Positions 39,079-46,934 of a stretch of DNA of 51,510 nucleotides are shown piece by piece. The stretch's first letter is position 1; every line of letters starts with the position of its first letter. Origin of the DNA: Helicobacter sp. 11S02596-1 (GTDB lineage: Bacteria; Campylobacterota; Campylobacteria; Campylobacterales; Helicobacteraceae); NCBI RefSeq assembly GCF_002272825.1, contig NZ_MLAM01000014.1, positions 1 through 51,510 of the forward strand. The letters run 5' to 3'. A program made the position numbers and the translations under genes. Under the pieces are notes generated by a model. It was not told where the DNA came from. It saw nothing but the letters and a program-made list of their open reading frames with translations, and ran no database searches.

Positions 39079-39489
39079 CTATTGCTGTGATTGTTCCAAA
39101 AATTGCGCCTCACCGCTGATTCCTAGCCACAATGAAGCCGTCCCATCTTTTTGATTGAAATCTCTAAAAGAAATATACAAATACGAATTTTTCGATTTTT
39201 CATCATTCCCAAAAAGCTCGAGCTTAAATGTATCCCTCTGGTAGTCCCGATACAAAATAAACTGATAAGGAAAGCTATCATAATTCAAATGCACCACAAG
39301 ACCAAAATTTTTATACAATGTCCATCGCAATGAAAGCGGTTTTTCAAGAGTGTCTTGATAAACCATTCCTTTATAAAACTGATCTTTTTTTAACACAATA
39401 TTTTGATCAAAACTCCAAATAGGGGACTTTGCAAAAATAGGCGGGACAAAAAATGTTGCAAAAATAAATAAATAAATAAACTTATTCAT
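39079..39489 (-). CDS. Conserved periplasmic protein of unknown function
   Basis: 136-aa protein with a signal peptide (IYLFIFATFFVPPIFA) and a beta-rich body (SPIWSFDQNIVLKKDQFYKG, SLRWTLYKNFGLVVHL, YLYISFRDFNQKDGTASLWL). It sits between the prenyl synthase and DUF2018 genes, as HP0241 does in H. pylori. No motif was recognised. The start overlaps the upstream gene by 8 bases. Confidence 0.75.
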   Translation of the reverse strand: MNKFIYLFIFATFFVPPIFAKSPIWSFDQNIVLKKDQFYKGMVYQDTLEKPLSLRWTLYKNFGLVVHLNYDSFPYQFILYRDYQRDTFKLELFGNDEKSKNSYLYISFRDFNQKDGTASLWLGISGEAQFLEQSQQ

Positions 39490-39769
39490 TTTCGCTCAAG
39501 ATTTTTGCCATCGATTCGATCGCAATATTATTTTTTTGCTGGCGGACTTTTTCTTGAAATTCCGTGTCTTCATTGAGCCGCATATACAATTCCCTGAGCT
39601 TATTTTCAAGCTCAAATTCCTCAAATGCGACCTCATAGATAGCTTGCAATTCCAGCAATCTTTCAAGCTCAATGCCCGCAAGATTCCTGCTTGCATTAAA
39701 GATTATATCTTTCCATTTTTCTATCGGGCTACCCTCAAGAATTTCAAGCCCGTCAAATTTTTCCCACAT
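39482..39769 (-). CDS. DUF2018-family small protein (HP0242-like)
   Basis: 95-aa helical acidic protein: LEILEGSPIEKWKDIIFNAS ... ELERLLELQAIYEVA ... IAIESMAKILSENE. This matches the H. pylori HP0242 pattern, a small protein known for a knotted dimer. The ATG at 39769 has AAGGAG at 5 bases; the ATG at 39772 is too close. It overlaps the hisD stop. Cellular role unknown. Confidence 0.85.
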   Translation of the reverse strand: MWEKFDGLEILEGSPIEKWKDIIFNASRNLAGIELERLLELQAIYEVAFEEFELENKLRELYMRLNEDTEFQEKVRQQKNNIAIESMAKILSENE

Positions 39770-39771
39770 CA

Positions 39772-41091
39772 TCACTCCTTTGTTCTGGCTAAAATCGCTT
39801 TTTGGTGGGCATCCAGCCCTTCTAAAGCCGCTAAATGCGCACAATCATTGCCAAGCTCAAGAATTGCTTGTTTTGAAAAGCTAATAATCGAGCTTTTTTT
39901 CATAAAATGCTCCGTGCCTAGAGGCGAGAAAAACCTCGCACTCCCTCCTGTTGGCAATGTATGATTGGGACCAGCGAGATAATCACCAATGGGTTCCGGG
40001 CTATTTTCACCCAAAAATATCGCCCCAGCGTGCGTGATTTTGGGCAGGAGTTCAAAAGGATTTTGAACCAAGATTTCTAAATGCTCAAAAGCAAGTGCAT
40101 TACTAAGGGCAATACATTCTTCAATATCTTTGGCAATAATCATTGCCCCCCGTTGCATAAGGCTTTTTTTAGCGATATTTTCACGCCCCAAACCGCTTAG
40201 AATCTCTTGCAAATAAACAAGCGTTTGCTCTGCAATATGCGGGCTTGGTGTCAAAAGAATCGCGCTTGCCATTTCATCGTGTTCAGCTTGTGAAAGCAAA
40301 TCGTGAGCGATGTATTTGGGGTTGGCATTTTCATCAGCGATAATACCAATCTCACTAGGACCTGCGATCATATCAATACCCACATCGCCAAAAACAAGCT
40401 TTTTGGCTGTGGCGACAAAAATATTTCCTGGACCGGTGATGACATCGACTTTCTTGACACCATCCTTGCCATCAATGCCAATGTTGCCAATCCCATAAGC
40501 CATCAGCCCAATCGCACTCGCTCCCCCGACTTTATAAATCTCTTTTATCCCGCATAGATGGGCGGTTGCTAGCAAAATATCGCTGGGCTTATTCGCTGGC
40601 GTGGGGGTGCATACTACGATTTCTCTCACCCCTGCGACAATAGCAGGGATGGCATTCATCAGAAGCGAGCTAGGATATACCGCCTTGCCTCCGGGAATAT
40701 ATAACCCCGCCCGTTCAACCGGGCTAACTTTTTGACCCAAGATCGTCCCATTTTCTTCAAAATCCAACCACGTTTTGGGCTTTTGCTTGGCGTGAAAAGC
40801 ATAAATCCTCTCATAAGCGGTATGCAGGGCGGATTTGATATTTTCGGGTAGGTTTTCATAAGCATTTTGGCAGGCATTCGGGGATATACAAATGTCATCG
40901 AAAGTCAAGGGATTGTAGCCATCAAATCTTGCAATATGCTCCAAAACTGCCTCTAAGCCACGTGAAGACACATCATCAAGCAAAACTTGAACTTTCTCTC
41001 TGACGCCTGTAATATCAAGCTTGCCACGATCGCACAGGCATTGGAATTTTTGGGCAAAATCCAAGTCAGCCGTATTGAATATTTTTATCAT
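39772..41091 (-). CDS. hisD: Histidinol dehydrogenase
   Basis: 439-aa enzyme of the last two steps of histidine synthesis. Seen: [33 protein letters not shown] (NAD binding), [25 protein letters not shown] with zinc-binding residues, and [22 protein letters not shown] near the end. The ATG at 41091 follows GGGG by 6 bases; the TTG at 41103 is rejected. H. pylori lacks the histidine pathway, so its presence between DUF2018 and napA marks a difference from HP0242/HP0243. Confidence 0.96.
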   Translation of the reverse strand: MIKIFNTADLDFAQKFQCLCDRGKLDITGVREKVQVLLDDVSSRGLEAVLEHIARFDGYNPLTFDDICISPNACQNAYENLPENIKSALHTAYERIYAFHAKQKPKTWLDFEENGTILGQKVSPVERAGLYIPGGKAVYPSSLLMNAIPAIVAGVREIVVCTPTPANKPSDILLATAHLCGIKEIYKVGGASAIGLMAYGIGNIGIDGKDGVKKVDVITGPGNIFVATAKKLVFGDVGIDMIAGPSEIGIIADENANPKYIAHDLLSQAEHDEMASAILLTPSPHIAEQTLVYLQEILSGLGRENIAKKSLMQRGAMIIAKDIEECIALSNALAFEHLEILVQNPFELLPKITHAGAIFLGENSPEPIGDYLAGPNHTLPTGGSARFFSPLGTEHFMKKSSIISFSKQAILELGNDCAHLAALEGLDAHQKAILARTKE

Positions 41092-41153
41092 CACAAACCC
41101 CAACAGCTCAATCTAACGAATTATTTACATTATAACACAATAAGAATATGGTT

Positions 41154-41178
41154 TAAGAAAACACCCCCAAGAGGGTGG
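41154..41178 (-). terminator. Rho-independent terminator after napA
   Basis: CACCCT-CTTG-GGGGTG stem on the minus strand (about 41162-41177) is followed by TTTTCTT. It lies 7 bases after the napA stop and ahead of hisD. Confidence 0.65.
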
Positions 41179-41184
41179 AAAAAG

Positions 41185-41619
41185 CTAAGCTAAATGTGCT
41201 CTTAGCATCCAAAGGGATTTTTGTAGTTTAGCAGTTTGTTCATCAGCGTAAGCAACAGTTACATTATCATTTTCTTTACTTGCCAAATCAGATAATTGTT
41301 TAAACTCTTTCTCAAGATACTCATAATCTTGAAAAATACCTTTAAACACATCATCGGATCGAAAATCCGTCCGTGTTTCTTCTTTGACTTTTGCGGTTTT
41401 CAAAGCCTCTGTGAGTGTAACAACAGGCTTATCACCCAGCTGGACAATGCGCTCTGCTAGATCATCAAACATATCAGCAAACTCTTCATAGATCTTCTCA
41501 GTCGCTTTATGGGTATGATAAAAATCTGAACCTTTCACATTCCAGTGGAAATTGTGGATTTTCATAAAAAGCACAATAGAATCAGCCTGGAGCTGTTTTA
41601 ACAATTTAACGGTATGCAT
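41185..41619 (-). CDS. napA: Dps-like neutrophil-activating protein A (bacterioferritin)
   Basis: 144-aa Dps-family iron-storage protein that forms a 12-mer and protects against peroxide. Ferroxidase ligands are present at the H. pylori NapA positions: His25 (HNFHWNV), His37 (HTHKA), Asp52 and Glu56 (MFDDLAERI). AAGGA is 6 bases before the ATG. It stands between hisD and flgS, with its own terminator. Confidence 0.96.
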   Translation of the reverse strand: MHTVKLLKQLQADSIVLFMKIHNFHWNVKGSDFYHTHKATEKIYEEFADMFDDLAERIVQLGDKPVVTLTEALKTAKVKEETRTDFRSDDVFKGIFQDYEYLEKEFKQLSDLASKENDNVTVAYADEQTAKLQKSLWMLRAHLA

Positions 41620-41696
41620 CAGAAATCCTTTATTAAAAAATTTTATCCGTTAAGATAATTAATCATCATATAGCAGAAGGGTAAATTGACGTTAAT

Positions 41697-42776
41697 CTAC
41701 ATCGCGTTTAAAATTTTGATTTCAAAAATCTTTTCCTGCGTTTCTAAAAGCCGGATACTCCCACTATGGGCTTGCACAATCTGCAAAGACAACGCTAAGC
41801 CCAAGCCATTGCCTTTGAGCTTGGTGGTTTGAAATGGTTCAAAAAGCAGATTTTTGTTTTCGACTGCCTTGCCATTATCACTGATAGCAAAGATAATATC
41901 ATCATCGCAAATCCTTGCTTGCACCTTTACCCAGCCCGTAGCCTCCTCGCTCTCCTCAATAGCGTCAATAGCGTTATAGACAAAGTTTTGCAACACAATC
42001 CCCATCAAATCCATATCAAAAAATGCCTCACCATCTTCAAAATCAAACAAAAAATCAATCGCTTTGGTATAGGTGTATTGCTCAATCACATCTTCAAGAT
42101 CGCCCTTGAGACTAGGCAATGTATGCTTGGCTTTTTGGATACTCACGCCTTTAGAAAATAGCAATGTCGCACTGATAATCCTCTCAACCCGCCATAATGC
42201 TTTTTGGATTTCAAACACGATCGGCTTAGAGCTACTATCGACACGTTTAAGCAATGTCGAAGCCAACAGCGAAATCGAGCCGACAGGATTGCGAATCTCG
42301 TGAGCAAGATGAGCAGAAACCCGCCCCATCGAGGCTAAGCGTTCCTGCCTTTTTTGTAGCGTAATATCTGTAGCGGTAATGACTTGCTTGTTTTGAATAC
42401 TATTACTTTGAAAAAGATAGGTTTTTTCTTCGCTATCAACCTCGCCATTAAAATCCTGCTTTTTTGCTTCCAAAAAAATCGCCTCAATCTGGCTTGCCAA
42501 TGTATTTTTGTAAAAAAAACTCCCATTAGTGTTGATAACCCATATCGCTTGGGGCAAGATCTCAATCACCCATTCATACAGCGCTTTGTAATCTTTAAAC
42601 TCTTTTTCAATCTTGTAAGTTTGCAAGATAAATTCATTCAAAAGCCCAAGGAGTTCTTGCTTATCTTGCGGGTCGATTTTCTCCAAAATATCGGCGCTAA
42701 TGACACTCTCATCGGTGTCTAGCTCTTCAAGCTCGATGGTATTTTTGCTGGATTTATCGTTTGCCACTCTGGACAT
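41697..42776 (-). CDS. flgS: Flagellar regulatory sensor kinase FlgS
   Basis: Cytoplasmic histidine kinase (359 aa, no membrane segment) that controls FlgR and so sigma54-dependent flagellar genes. An N-terminal sensing region (about 1-140, PAS-like around [18 protein letters not shown]) is followed by the phosphoacceptor His159 in [12 protein letters not shown] and ATP-binding motifs YNAIDAIEE (N box), [12 protein letters not shown] and [14 protein letters not shown] (G box). Its start overlaps the flgJ end by 23 bases, so it is in an operon with flgI-flgJ, as HP0244-HP0246. Confidence 0.93.
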   Translation of the reverse strand: MSRVANDKSSKNTIELEELDTDESVISADILEKIDPQDKQELLGLLNEFILQTYKIEKEFKDYKALYEWVIEILPQAIWVINTNGSFFYKNTLASQIEAIFLEAKKQDFNGEVDSEEKTYLFQSNSIQNKQVITATDITLQKRQERLASMGRVSAHLAHEIRNPVGSISLLASTLLKRVDSSSKPIVFEIQKALWRVERIISATLLFSKGVSIQKAKHTLPSLKGDLEDVIEQYTYTKAIDFLFDFEDGEAFFDMDLMGIVLQNFVYNAIDAIEESEEATGWVKVQARICDDDIIFAISDNGKAVENKNLLFEPFQTTKLKGNGLGLALSLQIVQAHSGSIRLLETQEKIFEIKILNAM

Positions 42777-43065
42777 CTTTTAGGAAATTAAACAACAGCT
42801 CACTATAGCCAAAACCCCCGCTAAGCTGTTTGGATAAGGTATCTTTATACATTGATTGATAAATCTCGCTACCGGCTTGCTTGGGATAAAGCGGGTCTTC
42901 AAGCTTCAAAGAAGTATCTAAAACAAATTTTAACATCAATGCCTCAAAAGCATCAGTTTGCTCCCTCAAGGCTTTATCATCGCCTTTGAGATTGTTGTTT
43001 TTTAGCACCTTTTGGGTTTGTGCGCGGTTATAAAGATTGGTCGCATTGCTCACATCTATCTGCAT
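42754..43065 (-). CDS. FlgJ-like flagellar rod-binding protein
   Basis: 103-aa protein equal to the rod-binding N-terminal domain of FlgJ only ([23 protein letters not shown] ... [18 protein letters not shown]); the muramidase half found in enterobacteria is absent, as usual in this phylum. It aids rod assembly in the periplasm. Its ATG overlaps the flgI stop by 1 base (TAATG); RBS AGGTGA. Confidence 0.88.
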   Translation of the reverse strand: MQIDVSNATNLYNRAQTQKVLKNNNLKGDDKALREQTDAFEALMLKFVLDTSLKLEDPLYPKQAGSEIYQSMYKDTLSKQLSGGFGYSELLFNFLKDVQSGKR

Positions 43066-44141
43066 TATATCACCTCGATTTCAGCACTGATCGCACCGCT
43101 TCTTTTCATTGCTTCTAGGATAGAAATCATACTTTTTGGGCTCGCCCCCATTTTTTGCAATGCCTTCACAACGCTAGAAATGGTCGCAAGTTTGCCGTTT
43201 GAGCTCAAGGTGTTTTCTTTGGGATCAAACATCGTATCATTGTCTAGTTTTTGCGACTGCGCTTCATCAAGGGGTTCTTTGGTGATTTTTATCGTGATAT
43301 CCCCGCTCGTAACCACCACAGGATGCACAACGATATTCACGCCTGCAACGATCGTGCCTGACTTTTCATCGACGATGATTTTATCTCGATTGGAATAATC
43401 CACATTCACCTCTTGAACTAGTGCGAGAAATTCGACCATACTGAGTTTTTCGGGGCGGGCGATTTTGATAGTGCGTGGGTCAATCGCCACAGCGATTTGC
43501 TCGCCAAAGACCTCATTGAGGGTATTTTGGATCTTGATAGCATTTTGAAAATTCGATTTTTTGAGGCTCAAGGTCATCCCAGTTTTGTCATAGAGATTGT
43601 AACTCACCTCACGTTCGATGGTTGCGCCATTTACGATGGTTCCTGAAAGCAGATTTTGCGAACTCCCCAGTGCAACCGCCCCTTGAGCGATAGCATAGAT
43701 ATTCCCATCGACAGCACTCAGAGGTGTCATCACCAGCGTGCCTCCCTCAATTGATTTGGCATCACCTATTGAAGATATTTGGATATCGATCTTATCGCCC
43801 TGCCTGCCAAAAGGAGGCAAAGAAGCGGTAATCATCACTGCAGCGACATTTTTGGATTTGATATCTTCAGGAGAAATCTTTACATTCACGCTTTCAAGCA
43901 TATTGGCGATGGATTGCATTGTGAATTTTGAGCTGGTTTTATCGCCACTCCCATTGAGTCCTATGACCAAACCATAGCCGATGAGCTGGTTATCCCGCAC
44001 GCCCACGATATTAGCGATGTCGCCTATTTTTTCTGCTTGGAGTTTCAAGCCAAACAAACACAACAGCAACGCTATCAAAAAAAGATTGCCGAAGTGTTTT
44101 TTAGCAAAACATCTTTGAATCCAGTGCCTTTGAATCGCCAT
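43065..44141 (-). CDS. flgI: Flagellar P-ring protein FlgI
   Basis: 358-aa protein of the periplasmic ring around the flagellar rod. Signal peptide ([17 protein letters not shown]), then [30 protein letters not shown]-like P-ring start, [24 protein letters not shown], and [19 protein letters not shown] is 5 bases before the ATG. First gene of flgI-flgJ-flgS; a sigma54-like site lies about 50 bases upstream. Confidence 0.96.
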   Translation of the reverse strand: MAIQRHWIQRCFAKKHFGNLFLIALLLCLFGLKLQAEKIGDIANIVGVRDNQLIGYGLVIGLNGSGDKTSSKFTMQSIANMLESVNVKISPEDIKSKNVAAVMITASLPPFGRQGDKIDIQISSIGDAKSIEGGTLVMTPLSAVDGNIYAIAQGAVALGSSQNLLSGTIVNGATIEREVSYNLYDKTGMTLSLKKSNFQNAIKIQNTLNEVFGEQIAVAIDPRTIKIARPEKLSMVEFLALVQEVNVDYSNRDKIIVDEKSGTIVAGVNIVVHPVVVTSGDITIKITKEPLDEAQSQKLDNDTMFDPKENTLSSNGKLATISSVVKALQKMGASPKSMISILEAMKRSGAISAEIEVI

Positions 44142-44191
44142 AAATTCTCCTTAAATCGCAAGCTTAAGCATTGCATTTCTATGCTTGAAAA

Positions 44192-44207
44192 AGCAAGAAA
44201 CATTCCA
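44192..44207 (-). promoter_or_regulatory. Sigma54 (RpoN) promoter candidate for flgI-flgJ-flgS
   Basis: TGGAATGTTTCTTGCT on the minus strand: GG and GC exactly 10 bases apart, and TTGCT at -12, close to the consensus TGGCAC-N5-TTGCW. Transcription would start near 44181, 40 bases before the flgI ATG. RpoN control of flgI is known in Campylobacter. Confidence 0.65.
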
Positions 44208-44333
44208 TTTTTTGCGACTATATTTGGTGATTATTTACCAATTATTTGCAGGTTGCTTTGGGGTGAAAATTTTATAAAACGCTTCAAAAAAATAAAATTT
44301 AAGGGTTTTTAATGTATAATTCCAGCCTGGTAA

Positions 44334-44410
44334 CGGAGTATAGCGCAGCCTGATAGCGCGCACCCTTGGGGTGGGTGAGGTCGTGGGTTTGAATCCCGCT
44401 ACTCCGACCA
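44334..44410 (+). tRNA. tRNA-Pro (anticodon GGG)
   Basis: Complete cloverleaf: acceptor CGGAGTA/TACTCCG, D-arm GCGC...GCGC, anticodon stem CACCC/GGGTG with loop TTGGGGT, T-arm GTGGG/CCCGC, CCA encoded. The anticodon GGG reads CCC. Confidence 0.95.
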
Positions 44411-44496
44411 GTTTTGAATTTGTTTCTTTTAAATACTTGCTAAATAATTTTTAATATTTCCGCACAAATCAAATCTCACCAAAATCATCTCTCAAC

Positions 44497-46101
44497 CTAA
44501 CTTCCCATCAAAATCCCAATCACCCATCCAATCACAACACATACCAAAACAATCACGCCAATGCGCTTGGGATACATATAGGGGTCAAGGATTTTATGAG
44601 CTGTTCGATACCCTGCCAAAATCGCACCCGTAAATCCCCCTCCAGGCGCACCAAAGGCACTTGCAAAATAAAGATTTTTGACACTTTTTGACTTGAATCT
44701 TTCCCGACCAATAAAGCCTTCTATGTCTTGATCGTAGCCATAAGGCGTGCCTTTGCGGGTTTTGATATAGCGTGCGATGGTTTTTGGTGTCGCCAATTCA
44801 GCGTGGATACAATGATTATTAATACCAGCAAACATTTCCTCAAGCCGTGCTTGAATCGCCTCAAGGAGTTGGCGCTTTTTTTCTCTGTATTCAGCTTTCT
44901 CCAGATTATCCCATTCTTCAAAGTAGCTATATACCGCAACCACGGCTAAATACCGATCGTCTGAATCACTCAAGCCATTATCGATTTTGGAATAATTAAT
45001 AAAAGCGAGCGGGCGTTTTTCAATCGGGGCGTCGCTGATTTTGGTGTCTTTAAACGATGAAGTCAGCATCGCTTCATCATAAATGAACGTGTTGTAATCC
45101 ATATCCGGATAAAGCACGGAAAGATTTTTATCAAAAATCAAATACGCAGAGACCAAAGAAGTCGTGATGGAAAAATCTTTTGTTATCTCCGTATCTGCAC
45201 GGGTGTCGATATAACTATCCAAAAGCGAAGAATACACGATAGCCGGATCGCAGTTGGCGATGATTTTAGAGGCTTTGAGCGAGATTTGTTGGTGAGTCTT
45301 TTTGTCCCGATAGACCACACCCACAGCGGTTTGATCCTGTGTCAAAATCGCACTAACTTCGCAGTTTGCTCGCACCTGCCCGCCAGCTTCGGTGATGATT
45401 TGCGTCAATGCGTCTGAAAGGCTTTGAGAGCCACCCTTGATATAAACCCCCTCATCATAATAATGCTTTTGAGGCACAGCGTGAAAACTCCAAATAAACG
45501 CATAAGGGTCGTGGTGATAATAGCTGATATTGGCATTGAGGATTTTTTTGAGGCGATCATCGTGAATACAACTATCCAAAACCTTACCAACAGAATCATT
45601 AGTAATCATATTTTTGAGGAAAAACACCAGCGTGCTAAGAGGAGCGAAGAAAAATTCTACCCAGCCCATATCCCAAGGGAATCGGCGTGCCAAGAACGCT
45701 TGAAATTTGATTTTCCTAAAATAGGTGTCAATCCCCTTTGCCTCATTGGGAAATTTTGCTTTCAAAACGGATTTGACATTTTCAATGCCGTGAGGGATAG
45801 TAAGGGTTTCTTTTTGGGTTTTGATAGTCCATACGCTAGGGAGTTTGACGATTTGTATTTTTTTGTCCAAGCCTAATTTTTTAAAAATCAGATGTTTCAT
45901 ATCTGTTTTGGGATTGCCCCAATCTAGCTCGTGCAATCCCGCATCGACTTTCATTCCTTTGCGTTCAAAACAAGTCGCACAGCCCCCAATAAGGCTATGT
46001 TGCTCCAATACCAAAACTTTCTTGCCCGCTTTAGAAAGTGTCGCTGCACAGCTCAAACCCCCAAGCCCTGATCCAATAACAATCGCATCAAATGTGTTCA
46101 T
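44497..46101 (-). CDS. CrtI/RetSat-like FAD-dependent oxidoreductase
   Basis: 534-aa flavoprotein. An N-terminal dinucleotide-binding motif GSGLGGLSCAATLSKAGKKV and VLEQH ... GGCATCFERKGMKVDAGLHE are followed by a mid-protein YYDEGVYIKGGSQSLSDALTQIITEAGG; the C-terminal FAD region is ASAFGAPGGGFTGAILAGYRTA, and the protein ends in a hydrophobic helix (IGVIVLVCVVIGWVIGILM). This is the phytoene-desaturase/carotene-isomerase/retinol-saturase family. No other carotenoid gene is near, so the substrate may be a lipid or quinone. Fine family call, unknown role. Confidence 0.82.
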   Translation of the reverse strand: MNTFDAIVIGSGLGGLSCAATLSKAGKKVLVLEQHSLIGGCATCFERKGMKVDAGLHELDWGNPKTDMKHLIFKKLGLDKKIQIVKLPSVWTIKTQKETLTIPHGIENVKSVLKAKFPNEAKGIDTYFRKIKFQAFLARRFPWDMGWVEFFFAPLSTLVFFLKNMITNDSVGKVLDSCIHDDRLKKILNANISYYHHDPYAFIWSFHAVPQKHYYDEGVYIKGGSQSLSDALTQIITEAGGQVRANCEVSAILTQDQTAVGVVYRDKKTHQQISLKASKIIANCDPAIVYSSLLDSYIDTRADTEITKDFSITTSLVSAYLIFDKNLSVLYPDMDYNTFIYDEAMLTSSFKDTKISDAPIEKRPLAFINYSKIDNGLSDSDDRYLAVVAVYSYFEEWDNLEKAEYREKKRQLLEAIQARLEEMFAGINNHCIHAELATPKTIARYIKTRKGTPYGYDQDIEGFIGRERFKSKSVKNLYFASAFGAPGGGFTGAILAGYRTAHKILDPYMYPKRIGVIVLVCVVIGWVIGILMGS

Positions 46102-46395
46102 CGAAATAAGCCTTTCTGTAAATTTTGATGTTGAATTGGTGAGTATAGCGCATCCTTGTTTTTCCCTCTTGTTTTAGATCAAAGAAAATGATTTTTTTAA
46201 TCGCAAATACCGCTATCCCTATGGGTATCTGATAGACAGCCTGCTTGTTATTTTTTGGGAGAAAGAGATTGGTTGGGGTTTTGCCATAAATTAGTCATTG
46301 GCAACAAGCCTCGCACGGGCTGTGCGAAACCTATCGCTTTGAAGAAATAAAAATCAGCCAATCAAATCCAACGACCAAATCAGCTTCAAAAAGAT
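46102..46395. other. Intergenic region
   Basis: No supported gene. A short perfect hairpin CGCAC-GGGCT-GTGCG lies at 46312-46326, downstream of the cytochrome gene on the minus strand, but it has no T-run. Confidence 0.4.
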
Positions 46396-46932
46396 CTATT
46401 CATCATCGGTGGCATAGCCGTCAGTAGCGTGTGCCTTGAGGTATTGGATGATAATATCAGCTTCTTCATCTGTGGGCATTGCAAAAGCTCTCATCGTGGT
46501 AAAAAGCCCATCCCATTCCATCATATTGTGTTCTTTGGGAGCGTGGGCAGAATGGCACATCGAACAGGTATCATAATAAAGAAACTCCGCATCTGCCCAA
46601 GCTTCAGCCTGATCTGGATTCAATTCTTTTTTGGGGAGAGCGACCTCTAGGGTATCAGAATCCACTTCACCAACTTTGAGTTTGATAAACGGGAGTTCAA
46701 GGTTTTTTGTCCCATAAAGGGTGTGTTTATCCCCATCTTTGAGATAGCCTTTGACCTTGATAACGATTTTTCCATCCGCCTCGCCAACTTGCTCACCTGG
46801 CGTGCCTCGTGCAATCGTTCCGATGATGGTTTTTCCATCTTTGCTATAAACATTGGTATTATCCATCACATAGAGGGTTTGAGCAGACAAAGAACACGCC
46901 AAAAATACAAGAATTAAAGAAATTTTTTTCAT
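46396..46932 (-). CDS. Monoheme c-type cytochrome partner of the molybdoenzyme
   Basis: 178-aa exported protein with a signal peptide and one heme site, Cys123-Ser-Met-Cys126-His127, and a possible distal Met near 152 (AMPTDEE). The region before the heme (about 20-110) is beta-rich and SH3-like (VMDNTNVYSKDGKTIIGTIARGT). ATG at 46932 has AGGAG at 7 bases; the longer frame upstream overlaps the molybdoenzyme gene and is not used. It lies 2 bases downstream of it and would deliver electrons, as in C. jejuni Cj0264-Cj0265. Confidence 0.88.
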   Translation of the reverse strand: MKKISLILVFLACSLSAQTLYVMDNTNVYSKDGKTIIGTIARGTPGEQVGEADGKIVIKVKGYLKDGDKHTLYGTKNLELPFIKLKVGEVDSDTLEVALPKKELNPDQAEAWADAEFLYYDTCSMCHSAHAPKEHNMMEWDGLFTTMRAFAMPTDEEADIIIQYLKAHATDGYATDDE

Positions 46933-46934
46933 CG

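Noticed and set aside
46312-46326. GC hairpin as a terminator
   Set aside because: There is no T-run on either strand and it lies 70 bases after the gene.
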